DNA from: Geothrix terrae
GTDB taxonomy: Bacteria > Acidobacteriota > Holophagae > Holophagales > Holophagaceae
Assembly: GCF_022808775.1 (NCBI RefSeq)
Contig: NZ_JAKZLA010000003.1
Span: 248,001-312,000, forward strand
Length of the DNA: 64,000 nt
Direction of reading: 5' to 3'
The notes under the pieces were generated by a model. It did not search any database and had not been told where the DNA came from. It saw only the letters and a list, made by a program, of their open reading frames with translations. The translations under genes were made by a program, and so were the position numbers. How positions within the stretch are numbered: the stretch's first letter is position 1; each line of letters begins with the position of its first letter. Of this stretch, positions 33,075 to 43,747 are shown one piece after another.

Positions 33075-35554
33075 GAGGACCTCCGCCGCGACGGCCGGGC
33101 GCCGCCGGGCACCAGGCGCAGCACGTCCGCCAGCACGCCGGCGGCGGTCACCTCCGCGCCCGCGCCGTAGCCCCGGATGACCATGGGGTGCGGCTGGTAG
33201 CGCTCTGTGAGCAGGGCCAGGGCGTTCTCGCCGCCCTTGATGGCCATGAAGGGATGCTCCCCGTCCACCGGCAGCAGCCCCACGCGACAGCCACTGTCCG
33301 AAAGGCTGCCCACGTAGCGCAGGGTCTTCCCCTCGGCCTTCAGGGCCGCCAGGCGCTCGCGGAAGGGCGCGTCCAGCTCCGGCAGCCGCGCCATGAAGGC
33401 GGGGATGTCGCCGGTGGCGTCGAAGTCCGCGGGGAGCAGGCCCTCCACCACCACATCCGACAGCTCCAGCTCCATGCCCAGCTCCCGGGCCAGGATGAGG
33501 AGCTTGCGGGCCACGTCCATGCCGCTGAGGTCGTCCCGGGGATCCGGCTCGGTGAAGCCGCTCTCCTTGGCGGCGCGCACGGCCTCGGACAGCGGCACGC
33601 CGTCTCCCAACAGTCCCAGGATGTACGACATGGACCCCGAGAGGATGCCCTCGGCGCGCAGCACGCGGTCGCCGGTGAGCACCAGGTTCTTCACGGTGTC
33701 GATGATGGGCAGGCCCGCACCCACGTTGGCCTCGTAGAGGAAGCGGAGGCCGCGGCGCGACGAGCGTTCCCGCAGCTCGCGGTAGAAGGCCTGGGAGGCG
33801 CTGTTGGCCTTCTTGTTGGCCGTGACCACGTGGAAGCCCGCATCGAAGAGCTCCGGATAGCGGGCGGCCAGCTCGCCGCTGGTGGTGCAGTCCACCAGCA
33901 CGGAGAGGGCCGGCGGGCCGTTGCGGACCACCGCCATCAGACGGTCCAGGTCCATGGGCTCGCCCTGGGCCAGGTCCTCGCGCCAGTGGTCCAGGTCCAG
34001 GCCCTTGGCGTCCAGGCGCATGCGGCGGCTGGTGGCGATGGTGGTCACCCGCAGATCCAGGCCCTGTGCCGCGAGCTTGCCCTGCTGCCGCTGGATCTGG
34101 CCCAGGAGGCTGCCCCCCACGTTGCCGGCCCCCAGCAGGTGCACGTCCACCACCACCTGGGTCCGGAAGAAGCGGCGGTGGATGTGCGGCAGGGCGCGGG
34201 CGCCCTCGGCCTCCTCCACCACGGCGGAGATGATGCGCTCGCTGGCCCCCTGGGCGATGGCCACCACGTTGCAGCCCACCTCCGCCAGCGCGTCGAAGAA
34301 GGTGCCCGCCACGCCCGCCCGAGTGCGCATGCCGTCGCCCACGATGCTGAGGACCGATAGGCCGTCGCGCAGGTCCAGGGGGTCCAGGAAGCCCGCCGCC
34401 AGCTCCGCGGGGAAGGCCTCCTGGATGGCGGCCACGGCGCCGGGCCCGTCCGCCTGGCGCACGGCGAAGCAGATGGACAGCTCCGACGAGCTCTGGGTGA
34501 TGAGCACCACGGAGATGCCCTTGCGCGCCAGGGCGCCGAACACGCGGCCCGCGATGCCCGGCACGCCCAGCATGCCCGGCCCCGTGAGGTTCACCACCGA
34601 CAGGCCCCGCAGGAAGGAGATGCCCCGCACGCCGCTCGGCGGCGGCGGCACGGCCTCGCGGATCACGGTGCCGGGGTGGGCGGGATCGAAGCTGCTGCAC
34701 ACCCGCACGGGGATGCCCCGCTCGCGCACGGGGGGGATGGTCTTCGGATGAAGCACCTTGGCGCCGAAGAAGGAGAGCTCCATGGCCTCCTCGAAGCTGG
34801 CCTCAGGCAGGGGGAAGGCCTCGGGCACCAGCTTGGGATCGGCGCTGTAGAGGCCCACCACGTCGGTCCAGATCTCCAGCAGGTCCGCCTCCAGGGCGGC
34901 GGCGGCGAGCGCCGCACTGTGGTCGGAGCCGCCCCGGCCCAGGGACAGGATGCGCCCCTGCTCGTCACCGCCGAAGAAGCCCGGCAGCACCCAGAGGCCG
35001 CCCTCCCCCGCCTTCACCGCGGCGAAGCGGGTGCCGGTCTCCGCCAGGCAGGGCCGGGCCTGGAGGGGGTCGCCCTCCACACGGACGTACTCCACCGGAT
35101 CCAGGTAGCGGGGCTCCAGCCCCCGGGCCCTCAGCAGGGCCACGAGGATGGCGCAGGCCGCCCGCTCGCCCAGACTGGACACCTGGGCCCGCACCGAGGG
35201 CGGCCCCTCCTCCAGCAGGGCCATGCCGTGGAGCAGGCGGCGGCCCAGGACCTCCAGCTCGTCCAGCTCCGCGCGGAGGCTCGCCGCGCCGGCGCCGAGC
35301 TCCCCCGCCAGGGCCTCCACCACCTCGGTGTGGAGGGCCCGGAAGGTGTCCATGAGGCGGTCCGCGGCGGCGGGGTCCGGCACGCGCCCCTCGTTCACCA
35401 GCAGGTTCGTCACCCCGGCCATGGCGGAGGCCACGACGCAGACGCGGTGGGTGGTCCGGGCGGCGGCCACCAGGTCCGCCACGGTGCGGAGCCGCGCGGC
35501 GCCGGCGACGCTGGTGCCGCCGAATTTCATGACGCGGATGGGGGTGGGCTGCAT
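33071..35554 (-). CDS. thrA: Bifunctional aspartokinase / homoserine dehydrogenase I
   Basis: The 827-residue fusion catalyses the first and third steps of the threonine branch. The aspartokinase part (1 to about 290) starts [10 protein letters not shown] and includes the G-R-G-G-S-D-H-S-A segment. Two ACT-type regulatory domains follow (about 310-460), probably binding threonine. The homoserine dehydrogenase part (about 465-820) has [10 protein letters not shown] for NADP and T-A-N-K-K-A-N-S. The length matches E. coli ThrA. The ATG lies 17 bases after the attenuator U-rich tract, with GGAG upstream. Confidence 0.96.
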   Translation of the reverse strand: MQPTPIRVMKFGGTSVAGAARLRTVADLVAAARTTHRVCVVASAMAGVTNLLVNEGRVPDPAAADRLMDTFRALHTEVVEALAGELGAGAASLRAELDELEVLGRRLLHGMALLEEGPPSVRAQVSSLGERAACAILVALLRARGLEPRYLDPVEYVRVEGDPLQARPCLAETGTRFAAVKAGEGGLWVLPGFFGGDEQGRILSLGRGGSDHSAALAAAALEADLLEIWTDVVGLYSADPKLVPEAFPLPEASFEEAMELSFFGAKVLHPKTIPPVRERGIPVRVCSSFDPAHPGTVIREAVPPPPSGVRGISFLRGLSVVNLTGPGMLGVPGIAGRVFGALARKGISVVLITQSSSELSICFAVRQADGPGAVAAIQEAFPAELAAGFLDPLDLRDGLSVLSIVGDGMRTRAGVAGTFFDALAEVGCNVVAIAQGASERIISAVVEEAEGARALPHIHRRFFRTQVVVDVHLLGAGNVGGSLLGQIQRQQGKLAAQGLDLRVTTIATSRRMRLDAKGLDLDHWREDLAQGEPMDLDRLMAVVRNGPPALSVLVDCTTSGELAARYPELFDAGFHVVTANKKANSASQAFYRELRERSSRRGLRFLYEANVGAGLPIIDTVKNLVLTGDRVLRAEGILSGSMSYILGLLGDGVPLSEAVRAAKESGFTEPDPRDDLSGMDVARKLLILARELGMELELSDVVVEGLLPADFDATGDIPAFMARLPELDAPFRERLAALKAEGKTLRYVGSLSDSGCRVGLLPVDGEHPFMAIKGGENALALLTERYQPHPMVIRGYGAGAEVTAAGVLADVLRLVPGGARPSRRRSS

Positions 35555-35571
35555 GGGGGGCTCCGTCGGTT

Positions 35572-35603
35572 CAAAACAGAAAGCCCCGCGGGGTGCGCGG
35601 GGC
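35572..35603 (-). terminator. Attenuator terminator of the thr operon
   Basis: On the minus strand GCCCCGCG (35596-35603) pairs perfectly with CGCGGGGC (35583-35590) around a CACCC loop, followed by TTTCTGTTTT. It lies between the leader peptide stop and thrA. Its 3' arm can instead pair with 35633-35640 in the leader peptide coding end. Confidence 0.9.
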
Positions 35604-35625
35604 CGAATCTGAAGAAAGGGTCAGG

Positions 35626-35772
35626 TCAGGCGCCGCGGGGGTCCGGGTGCGTAATGGTACCGTTGGTGGTGGTCATAAAGCTGGACATGCCGATGCCCAT
35701 CGCGCCAACGCGCGAAGCGCCCATCGCGGAAACCCGCGAGGCACTCAGGAGCTGTTCAGACACTCGAACCAT
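35626..35772 (-). CDS. thrL: thr operon leader peptide
   Basis: A short frame of 48 codons runs from the ATG at 35772 to the TGA at 35626 and ends with a regulatory run, M-T-T-T-N-G-T-I-T-H-P. Five of the eight codons after the last Met are Thr and one is Ile, echoing E. coli thrL, which is rich in the same two amino acids. The -10 box at 35780 lies 7 bases before the first ATG, so translation could begin at the transcript 5' end; internal ATGs at 35700 and 35688 are alternatives. Stalling at Thr codons leaves 35633-35640 free to form the antiterminator. Translation to the stop would cover it. Confidence 0.8.
   Translation of the reverse strand: MVRVSEQLLSASRVSAMGASRVGAMGIGMSSFMTTTNGTITHPDPRGA
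35633..35640 (-). promoter_or_regulatory. Antiterminator arm of the thr attenuator
   Basis: CCCCGCGG, in the last codons of the leader peptide, is the exact complement of CCGCGGGG (35584-35591) in the terminator 3' arm. Pairing would block terminator formation. It sits within ribosome reach of the stop codon and 10-33 bases after the Thr/Ile codons. Confidence 0.75.
35695..35742 (-). repeat. Two tandem 24-base stem-loop repeats in the thr leader
   Basis: Two adjacent 24-base units encode A-S-R-V-S-A-M-G and A-S-R-V-G-A-M-G. Each forms a 5-bp hairpin with a 4-base loop: CGCGG-GTTT-CCGCG and CGCGC-GTTG-GCGCG. Two of the four differences between the units are a compensatory G-C to C-G change that preserves the stem. 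Confidence 0.75.
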
Positions 35773-35779
35773 GTCCGAC

Positions 35780-35807
35780 ATCATCCGGGAAGATGGTGGA
35801 AAGTCAA
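35780..35807 (-). promoter_or_regulatory. Promoter of thrLABC
   Basis: On the minus strand TTGACT (35802-35807) and GATGAT (35780-35785) are 16 bases apart. The -35 overlaps the stop codon of the upstream transporter gene. The predicted start site coincides with the leader peptide ATG. Confidence 0.6.
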
Positions 35808-37078
35808 CCAAATTGCTTCACACGGCGGCCCAGCGCCACGCTGCTGCCCAGCCACAACCCTGAGCAGCCCACCGCCGCCAGGCCCACCGGAATCGCCAGG
35901 GCCGCGAAGGCCGTGGGGGCCCACACGCCCAGCAGGTCGCCGCCGCGGTAGATGAAGGTGTCGATGAAGGGCTTCGACTTGTAGCGCTCCTCGGGGCCCA
36001 GCGGGATGTAGAGGATCTCGCGGGCCGGGCGGTCCACGGCGTAGTGCAGGCCCCGGCGCAGCACCTGGAACAGGGCCATGACACCGAAGGTGGGCCAGGC
36101 CCACAAGGCGCCGAAGCCCGCCAGGCTCAGCACCGGGAGGATGGATAGCACCACCGGGACGCCCAGGGCCGTGATGAGGCGGCCCGTGAAGAACACTTGG
36201 GTGACCAGGGTGAGGACGTTCACCCAGAGGTCGATGCGGGCGAAGGCCGCTGTGCGCGCCGCCGTGCCGTGGAAGGTGCGCTCGACGATGGCGCCCTGCT
36301 GAAGGTAGAGGAAAGTGCTGGTGATGGTGAAGAGCAGGATGTAGGCGCAGATGAGCTGGAGGTAGCGGGAGGTGGCGATGAGGCGCAAGCCCGCCAGCAG
36401 GCCCGGCCCCGGCTCCCGCGCCCCGTGGGCCACGTCGCCCAGGGCGAAGATCGCCGCCAGCCGCTTCACGCACTGCACGGCCAGTTCCAGTGTCAGCGCG
36501 GAGAGCAGCAGCAGGGAGAGGGGATCCATCTTCACCTGGAGGCCGCCCAGGGCGGCCCCCTTCGTGAGGGCCCCCGTCACCGCGGCGCCGGCGATGGCCC
36601 CCAGGCTCCCGCCCATGGCGATGACGCCGAAGAGCCGCTTGCCCTGGGGCTCGGACCACACATCGGACATGAGGCCCCAGAACACGGACACCACGAAGAG
36701 GTTGAAGACGCTGAGCCAGATGTAGAAGGCGTAGCCCAGCGCTGCGCCCCCATGGCCCGGCAGCAGGCGGAAGGCCAGGAAGAAGGCCGCCATGTTCAAT
36801 GCGAAGAAGCGGTAGGCCCAGGGGATGAAGCGCCGCCGCGGCAGCTTCGACACCAGGGCGGCGAAGGCCGGGTTCGCCAGGGCCATGGCCAGCAGAGTGC
36901 CCGTCATGAGCCAGGGCAGCTTGTCCGCGCCCCGGGCGATGCCCATGGCCTCGCGCACGGGCCGCAGCAGGTAGTAGCCGAAGAGCAGCAGGAAGAAGTA
37001 CAGGGCGGACCAGGCCAGGGCCGGGGCCTCGCCCTCCTCCAGCATCACGAGACGACGGAGCAGGCGGGTGGGCGTCAT
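35804..37078 (-). CDS. MFS-fold transporter related to NTP/NDP (ADP/ATP) translocases
   Basis: The 424-residue protein has about twelve membrane helices. The start (Y-F-F-L-L-L-F-G-Y-Y-L-L-R-P-V-R-E-A-M-G) and the W-G-L-M-S-D-V-W segment resemble the family of bacterial proteins annotated as Npt1/Npt2-like nucleotide transporters. In free-living bacteria the substrate is not established and nucleotide uptake should not be assumed. A GGAG site precedes the ATG. It is followed on the same strand by the thr promoter, which overlaps its stop codon. Confidence 0.75.
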   Translation of the reverse strand: MTPTRLLRRLVMLEEGEAPALAWSALYFFLLLFGYYLLRPVREAMGIARGADKLPWLMTGTLLAMALANPAFAALVSKLPRRRFIPWAYRFFALNMAAFFLAFRLLPGHGGAALGYAFYIWLSVFNLFVVSVFWGLMSDVWSEPQGKRLFGVIAMGGSLGAIAGAAVTGALTKGAALGGLQVKMDPLSLLLLSALTLELAVQCVKRLAAIFALGDVAHGAREPGPGLLAGLRLIATSRYLQLICAYILLFTITSTFLYLQQGAIVERTFHGTAARTAAFARIDLWVNVLTLVTQVFFTGRLITALGVPVVLSILPVLSLAGFGALWAWPTFGVMALFQVLRRGLHYAVDRPAREILYIPLGPEERYKSKPFIDTFIYRGGDLLGVWAPTAFAALAIPVGLAAVGCSGLWLGSSVALGRRVKQFG

Positions 37079-37169
37079 GGGACTCCGGAAAAGATGTTGC
37101 GGATGCGAATGAGAGGAGTATATATCGATTCACGATGCATCAACCCCAGTCCCATCGCCGGAGGTTCCC

Positions 37170-38300
37170 ATGACCGTCTCCCGCCGCGAGTTCCTCCAGT
37201 GGTCCGCCGCCGCCTCGGCCCTGGCGGCCACTGGCCTCGACCTGTCCGCAAAACCAGCGGTGAAGACCGCTCCCAAGAAGATCCTCATTCTGGGCGGCAC
37301 GGGCTTCCTGGGCCCCGCCACCATCGAGATCGCCCAGAGCCGCGGCCACCACGTGACCATGTTCAACCGCGGCAAGACGCGGCCCGACCTCTTCCCCGGC
37401 GTGGAGAAGCTGCACGGCGACCGCGACCCCAAGAAAGGCGAGGGCCTGAAGGCCCTGGAGACGGGCACCTGGGACGCCGTCATCGACAACAGCGCCTACT
37501 ACCCCCGCATGGTGGCCGCCTCCGCGGGCCTGCTGGCCCCGCGGGTGAAGCAGTACCTGATCATCTCCAGCATCAGCGCCTACAAGGAGCCCAATCCGGA
37601 GAACGGCACCGAGGACGCGCCCCTGGCCACCCTGACCGATCCCGCCGTCGAGGAGATGGGGAAGGAATACCAGAACTACGGCGGCCTCAAGGCCCTCTGC
37701 GAGCAGGCGGCCCAGAAGGCCCTGCCCGGCCGCACGGCGGTGATCCGCCCCGGCTACATCGTGGGCCCCGATGATCCCTCGGGCCGCTTCACCTACTGGC
37801 CCGTGCGCTTCGACAAGGGCGGCGAGCTCGCCGTGCCCGGCGGCGCCTCGGATCCCGTGCAGATCATCGATGTCCGCGACCTGGCGGCCTGGTTGGTGCA
37901 TCTCGTCGAGCAGGGCACCGTGGGCACCTTCAACGCCTGCGGCCCAGACAAGCGCCTGGCCTGGGGCAGCCTGGTGGACGCCTTCCAGAAGGCCGGAAAC
38001 GCGAACGCCAAGCCCGTCTGGATCCCCACGGACTTCCTCGCCAAGCAGAAGGACATCGAGTTCCCCATCTGGGCCCCCTACGCGGGCGAGACCAAGGGCT
38101 TCCACACCTGGCGCAACGACCGCGCCGTGAAGGCCGGCCTGCGGTTCCGCCCCGCCCTCGAGACCGTGAAGGACACCCTGGCCTGGTACAAGACGCAGGA
38201 GAAGGTGGAGAAGGGCCGCACCAAGCTCGCCGGTCCCAGTGCCGAGGCCGAGGCCAGGCTCATCGCCGCCTGGCGAGAGGCCTCCAAACCCCGGGGCTGA
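37170..38300 (+). CDS. Exported NAD-dependent epimerase/dehydratase-family protein (Tat-type signal)
   Basis: The 376-residue protein begins with a twin-arginine-like signal (S-R-R-E-F-L-Q-W-S-A-A-A-S) and then a Rossmann domain starting I-L-I-L-G-G-T-G-F-L-G-P-A-T. An extended-SDR active-site Tyr and Lys may be represented by the E-Y-Q-N-Y-G-G-L-K segment. Family members act on nucleotide sugars or related carbonyls; the Tat signal implies a folded, cofactor-loaded periplasmic enzyme. The AT-rich 91-base gap upstream holds TATATA boxes for both divergent genes. The substrate is unknown. Confidence 0.75.
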   Translation: MTVSRREFLQWSAAASALAATGLDLSAKPAVKTAPKKILILGGTGFLGPATIEIAQSRGHHVTMFNRGKTRPDLFPGVEKLHGDRDPKKGEGLKALETGTWDAVIDNSAYYPRMVAASAGLLAPRVKQYLIISSISAYKEPNPENGTEDAPLATLTDPAVEEMGKEYQNYGGLKALCEQAAQKALPGRTAVIRPGYIVGPDDPSGRFTYWPVRFDKGGELAVPGGASDPVQIIDVRDLAAWLVHLVEQGTVGTFNACGPDKRLAWGSLVDAFQKAGNANAKPVWIPTDFLAKQKDIEFPIWAPYAGETKGFHTWRNDRAVKAGLRFRPALETVKDTLAWYKTQEKVEKGRTKLAGPSAEAEARLIAAWREASKPRG

Positions 38301-38313
38301 CCGGATCCGCCCC

Positions 38314-38357
38314 GCCGTGGATGCAGGCCCCATGCGACAATGGCCTCCATCCACGGC
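38314..38357 (+). promoter_or_regulatory. Long imperfect hairpin between two genes
   Basis: GCCGTGGATG (38314-38323) pairs with CATCCACGGC (38348-38357); after one mismatch AGGCC pairs with GGCCT inside. It starts 13 bases after a stop codon and ends 17 bases before the next ATG. No U-tract follows, so terminator or message-protection roles are both possible. Confidence 0.5.
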
Positions 38358-38374
38358 GAGCGACAAGGATCCCC

Positions 38375-38941
38375 ATGACCTCCCAGCCCGATAAAGCGCC
38401 CAAGAAGGACAAGCCGAAGAAGCAGACGCCGGAGCAGCGCCTTGAGGCCATGCGCTACAACCGCATGATGTACGGCCCCACGGCGAAGGAGATGAAGCCC
38501 GCCGTGAAGAAGGTCAACTACGGCGCCGCCTACCTGAACCACCCCAAGTTCCAGAGCCTGATGACCGCCTTCAAGAAGGGCACGGCCTTCAAGTTCGAGG
38601 TCACGGACAAGGGCAAGACCTACACCATCGCCACAGACGGGTCCGACATCCTGTTCAACGGGAAGACCATCTTCTATTCCCGCCCCATGAACAAGTACGA
38701 GGACCACCTGCTCATGGACCGGGTCTCCATGACCCAGTACCAGACGACGGACGCGCTGATCCACCTGGCCTTCGCCGTGCTGCGCAGCCTCCCGGAGCTT
38801 GCCGGACATTCGCTGGTGTACATGCAGCACCAGTTCTACTACGGCGCAGAGCCCCTGGAGGACGGTGTGGCCCAGCAGGGGCCCAACCTCCTGATCGGCT
38901 CCTACCGGCACAGCAAGGTCCCGGAGAAGACCCGGGGCTAG
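38375..38941 (+). CDS. Hypothetical protein with Lys-rich N-terminus
   Basis: The 188-residue protein is not recognised. The first 20 residues are strongly basic (P-K-K-D-K-P-K-K), followed by a soluble domain of mixed helix and strand with no signal peptide or membrane segment. The AAGGAT site upstream and codon use like the neighbours support it as a real gene. It converges with the CBS gene. Confidence 0.6.
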   Translation: MTSQPDKAPKKDKPKKQTPEQRLEAMRYNRMMYGPTAKEMKPAVKKVNYGAAYLNHPKFQSLMTAFKKGTAFKFEVTDKGKTYTIATDGSDILFNGKTIFYSRPMNKYEDHLLMDRVSMTQYQTTDALIHLAFAVLRSLPELAGHSLVYMQHQFYYGAEPLEDGVAQQGPNLLIGSYRHSKVPEKTRG

Positions 38942-38957
38942 ACGCGGGCCGGGCGGC

Positions 38958-39386
38958 TCAGTTCTGGATGTAGTGCACCAGTTGCTCGATGGTGAACTGC
39001 TGGTCGGAGATGGTCTCCTTCACCAGATCGCCGATGGAGAGGATGCCCAGCACCTCGTTGTCCTCCCCCAGCACGGGCAGGTGGCGGATGTGCTTGCCTG
39101 TCATGAGGGCCATGCACTCCTCCACGGTCTCGCCCAGGGTCACGCAGCTCACCCGCTCGCTCATGATCTCCCGCACGAGGGTGTCCTTCGAGGACTTGCC
39201 CTTGAGGATGATCTTCCGGGCGTAGTCCCGCTCCGAGAAGATCCCCACCAGGCGGCCCCCCTCCAGCACCAGCAGGGCGCCGATGTCGTGCTGGGCCAGC
39301 AGGGTCAGCGCTGTGAACACGGTGTCGTCGGGGCCTACCGATACCAGGGCCTTCTTGCCTTGGATCAACTGGGCGAGTGGTCGCAT
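38958..39386 (-). CDS. CBS-domain pair protein
   Basis: The 142-residue protein consists of two CBS domains (about 5-65 and 72-135), each with a core of the type I-G-A-L-L-V-L-E-G-G-R-L-V-G-I-F-S-E-R-D or H-L-P-V-L-G-E-D-N-E-V-L-G-I-L-S-I-G-D-L. Stand-alone CBS pairs bind adenosine nucleotides or NADH and regulate partner proteins. GGGAGG lies 5 bases before the ATG, and TATAGT (39430-39435, minus strand) is a likely -10. The partner is unknown. Confidence 0.9.
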   Translation of the reverse strand: MRPLAQLIQGKKALVSVGPDDTVFTALTLLAQHDIGALLVLEGGRLVGIFSERDYARKIILKGKSSKDTLVREIMSERVSCVTLGETVEECMALMTGKHIRHLPVLGEDNEVLGILSIGDLVKETISDQQFTIEQLVHYIQN

Positions 39387-39592
39387 GCGTGCCTCCCGGG
39401 CGCCGGGTTGGATGGAGTGGGTGGCCCTGACTATACGGCCAAGGGCGGCGCAGCGGGACCCTCCGGTTCTGAGAATTCGTGATCCATGGCGTGGATTTCC
39501 CTGGGCCAACACATTTATGATACATGGGTCAGCTTTTTGAAAGCCCGCCCGGACCTGCGCCCAGGGCCGCGGAATGCCTCGAAGGATCGCCC

Positions 39593-41134
<1,542 letters not shown>

Positions 41135-41176
41135 GGCGGCGAGCTCCGACGACCTCCCATCGATCCGCGAGGCCCC

Positions 41177-41512
41177 ATGACTCACTCAGCGACCCATCCA
41201 TCCAAGCCGGTCCGGCAGTCCATCGCCCTTGACGGTACCGTGTACGAAACCACGCTCACGAAGAAGTACGCCCAGCGGAAGCCCTTCGCGCCGAAGGATC
41301 CCAGCCGGCTGACAGCCATCATCCCGGGCCTCATCCTTGATCTCCTTGTGAAGCCCGGCGACCAGGTGCGCAGCGGCCAGAGCCTGCTGGTCCTCGAAGC
41401 CATGAAAATGCAGAACCACATTGCCGCCCACGACGCGGGGACCATCAAGGCCATCCACGTGGCCTCGGGCGACACGGTCACCAAGGGGCAGCTGCTGCTG
41501 GAATTCCAGTAG
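41177..41512 (+). CDS. Biotin carrier (biotinyl-domain) protein
   Basis: The 111-residue protein has a C-terminal biotinyl domain (about 42-111) with the biotinylation motif E-A-M-K-M, whose Lys carries biotin. The preceding 40 residues form a short linker-like segment. It is the mobile carrier partner of the carboxyltransferase encoded just upstream. Such free-standing carriers occur in methylmalonyl-CoA decarboxylases and transcarboxylases as well as in carboxylases. Confidence 0.93.
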   Translation: MTHSATHPSKPVRQSIALDGTVYETTLTKKYAQRKPFAPKDPSRLTAIIPGLILDLLVKPGDQVRSGQSLLVLEAMKMQNHIAAHDAGTIKAIHVASGDTVTKGQLLLEFQ

Positions 41513-41541
41513 GCGGCCCAGGAGCGCGACGGTCGGCCGGG

Positions 41542-41569
41542 TTGCGAAAAGTACACAGCTTTGTATACT
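41542..41569 (+). promoter_or_regulatory. Promoter of the polysaccharide deacetylase gene
   Basis: TTGCGA (41542-41547) and TATACT (41564-41569) are 16 bases apart in a locally AT-rich patch. The -10 matches 5 of 6 consensus positions. The ATG follows 22 bases later. Confidence 0.6.
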
Positions 41570-41591
41570 TCGACCCTTCCCCGAGGTTCCC

Positions 41592-42527
41592 ATGCTCCCC
41601 TCCTGCTCCTTCCGCGCCTTTGGTCTGGCCTTGGCCCTGACGCCTGCGGCCATGGCCCAGACCGTGGCCTTCACGTTCGACGACGGTCCCAAGCTGGAAG
41701 CCACGCCCCGCCTGAGTCCCACCCAGCGCAACGCGGCGCTGCTGGCGGCCCTGAAGCAGCACCAGGTGCAGGCGGCCCTCTTCGTGACCCTGGGCAACGG
41801 AGCGGACAGGCCCGAGGGCCTGGCCCTGGCCCGGGCTTGGGGCGAGGCGGGCCACCTGATCGGCAACCACACCGTCACCCACCTGGATCTCGACGCCGCC
41901 GCCACCACCTTGGCCAGCTACGAGGGCGAAATCCAGTCCTGCGACCGGGTGATCAGGACCCTGCCGGGCTACCGTCCCTGGTTCCGCTTCACCTTTCTCC
42001 GGGAAGGCAACACGCCCGAGAAGCGGGACGGCATGCGGACCTTCCTCCAGGCCACCGGCTACCGCAACGCCTACGTGAGCCTCGACACCTCCGACTGGCG
42101 CCTGGACGAAGCCATGCGCAAGCACCTGGCCCGGCACCCCGACGCGGATCTCGCCCCCTTCCGGACCGCGTACCTGGCCCACCTGCGGCAGCGGTCCGAA
42201 GCCTACCGCGACCTCTCGCGGAAGCTGTTCGGCCGGGACATCCCCCAGGTGGTGCTGCTGCACCACAACCTGATCAACGCCCTCTTCCTGGGAGACGCCC
42301 TGCAGCAGTTCAAGGCCATGGGCTGGACCTTCGTGTCCCCCGAGACCGCCTTCCAGGATTTCATCTACACCCTGACGCCCCAGCGCCCGGCCCCCGGCCA
42401 GAGCCTGCTGCTCTCGGCCGCCCGCAGCCTGGGCTACCGGCCCGTGGGCTGGGAGCGGCTGGTGGACGACGGCGAGGCCGACATCCAGGCCCTGGTGAAG
42501 CAGGGTGTGCTGCCCGCCGCGCCTTGA
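41592..42527 (+). CDS. Exported polysaccharide deacetylase-family protein
   Basis: The 311-residue protein has a signal peptide (cleavage probably after A-M-A near residue 21) and then the NodB-homology motif 1 F-T-F-D-D-G, with the metal-binding H-T-V-T-H-L-D-L about 70 residues later and a V-L-L-H-H-N-L near residue 220. These are the catalytic Asp, metal His pair and late His of carbohydrate esterase family 4, which removes N-acetyl groups from peptidoglycan, chitin or exopolysaccharide in the periplasm. The exact polymer is unknown. Confidence 0.88.
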   Translation: MLPSCSFRAFGLALALTPAAMAQTVAFTFDDGPKLEATPRLSPTQRNAALLAALKQHQVQAALFVTLGNGADRPEGLALARAWGEAGHLIGNHTVTHLDLDAAATTLASYEGEIQSCDRVIRTLPGYRPWFRFTFLREGNTPEKRDGMRTFLQATGYRNAYVSLDTSDWRLDEAMRKHLARHPDADLAPFRTAYLAHLRQRSEAYRDLSRKLFGRDIPQVVLLHHNLINALFLGDALQQFKAMGWTFVSPETAFQDFIYTLTPQRPAPGQSLLLSAARSLGYRPVGWERLVDDGEADIQALVKQGVLPAAP

Positions 42528-42654
42528 TCGCCCGCGCGCGGACTCCGGCCTTCGGGACTTACACAGTGTCAATGGCCCTGGGCTTGTGACGCCGATTTCT
42601 TGTGGATTTCTCGGGCTCCTGGTTACCCTTCGTCCTTACCAATTGGAGGCTCCC

Positions 42655-43647
42655 ATGGCCGTCAACCTCAAGGGACGAAGCTTTCTCACGCTGATGGACT
42701 TCACCCCCCTGGAGGTGCGCTACCTGCTGGACCTCTCGCGGGACCTGAAGGCCAAGAAGCGCATGGGCCTCCATGGCGAGGCGCTGAAGGGCAAGAACAT
42801 CGTGCTGCTCTTCGAGAAGACCAGCACCCGCACCCGCTGCGCCTTCGAGGTCGGCGCCCTGGAGGAAGGCGCGCACGTCACCTTCCTGGATTCCGCCAGC
42901 TCCCAGGTGGGCAAGAAGGAATCCATCGAGGACAGCGCCAAGGTGCTGGGCCGGTTCTACGACGGCATCGAGTACCGCGGCTACAAGCAGGAAGTGGTGG
43001 AGGCCCTCGCCAAGCACAGTGGCGTGCCGGTGTGGAACGGTCTCACGGATGTCGACCACCCCACCCAGATCCTGGCGGACTTCCTCACCATCGAAGAGCA
43101 CGTGGCCAAGCCCCTGAACAAGGTGAAGCTGGTCTTCTGCGGCGACATCCGCAACAACATGAGCTACGCCCTGATGTACGGCGCCGCCAAGACCGGCATG
43201 CACATGGTGGCCCTGGGGCCCAAGGACCTCGCTCCCGATCCCGCCGTGCTGGCCGCCGCCCGCAAGGCCGCCGAGGAGACCGGCGCCACCATCGAGGTCA
43301 CCGATGACGTCGCCGCCGCCGTGAAGGGCGCCGACGTGCTCTACACCGATGTCTGGGCCAGCATGGGCGAGGAGGACCAGATCCCCCAGCGCGTGAAGCT
43401 GCTCACGCCCTTCAAGGTCACCATGGAGATGGTCCAGAAGACCGGCAACCCCGACGTGAAGTTCCTCCACTGCCTGCCCGCCTTCCATGACTTCGAGACC
43501 AAGCTGGCCAAGGAGATGAAGGAGAAGGGCCACGACATCCGCGAGGTGACGGACGAGGTCTTCCGCAGCCGCCACAGCGTGGTCTTCGACGAGGCCGAGA
43601 ACCGCATGCACACCATCAAGGCCGTCATGGTGGCGACCATCGGGTAG
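42655..43647 (+). CDS. argF: Ornithine carbamoyltransferase
   Basis: The 330-residue protein makes citrulline from ornithine and carbamoyl phosphate in arginine synthesis. The carbamoyl phosphate motif is F-E-K-T-S-T-R-T-R (about residues 53-61), followed by D-H-P-T-Q-I-L-A-D, the ornithine-binding D-V-W-A-S-M-G segment and the catalytic H-C-L-P-A-F-H. The D-V-W-A-S-M-G motif resembles the longer E. coli ArgF/ArgI type; a catabolic (ArcB) role cannot be excluded from sequence, but no arc genes are adjacent. GGAGG precedes the ATG. A 16-bp hairpin follows. Confidence 0.93.
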   Translation: MAVNLKGRSFLTLMDFTPLEVRYLLDLSRDLKAKKRMGLHGEALKGKNIVLLFEKTSTRTRCAFEVGALEEGAHVTFLDSASSQVGKKESIEDSAKVLGRFYDGIEYRGYKQEVVEALAKHSGVPVWNGLTDVDHPTQILADFLTIEEHVAKPLNKVKLVFCGDIRNNMSYALMYGAAKTGMHMVALGPKDLAPDPAVLAAARKAAEETGATIEVTDDVAAAVKGADVLYTDVWASMGEEDQIPQRVKLLTPFKVTMEMVQKTGNPDVKFLHCLPAFHDFETKLAKEMKEKGHDIREVTDEVFRSRHSVVFDEAENRMHTIKAVMVATIG

Positions 43648-43669
43648 GTTTCCGTCAGATCCTTTCATC

Positions 43670-43705
43670 AGGGAGAATCGGCCCCGTTCGGGGCCGATTC
43701 TCCCT
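43670..43705 (+). terminator. 16-bp perfect hairpin after argF
   Basis: Bases 43670-43685 pair completely with 43690-43705 around GTTC. There is no U-tract. TATGGT (43715-43720), a likely -10 for the next gene, lies 9 bases beyond. Confidence 0.65.
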
Positions 43706-43747
43706 GTGAAGTGCTATGGTGGGACCACCCATCCCACGGAGGTTCCC

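Noticed and set aside
35626-35811. The 61-codon form of the thr leader starting at 35811
   Set aside because: That start lies upstream of the predicted promoter -35 and inside the end of the transporter gene, so it would not be on the thr transcript.
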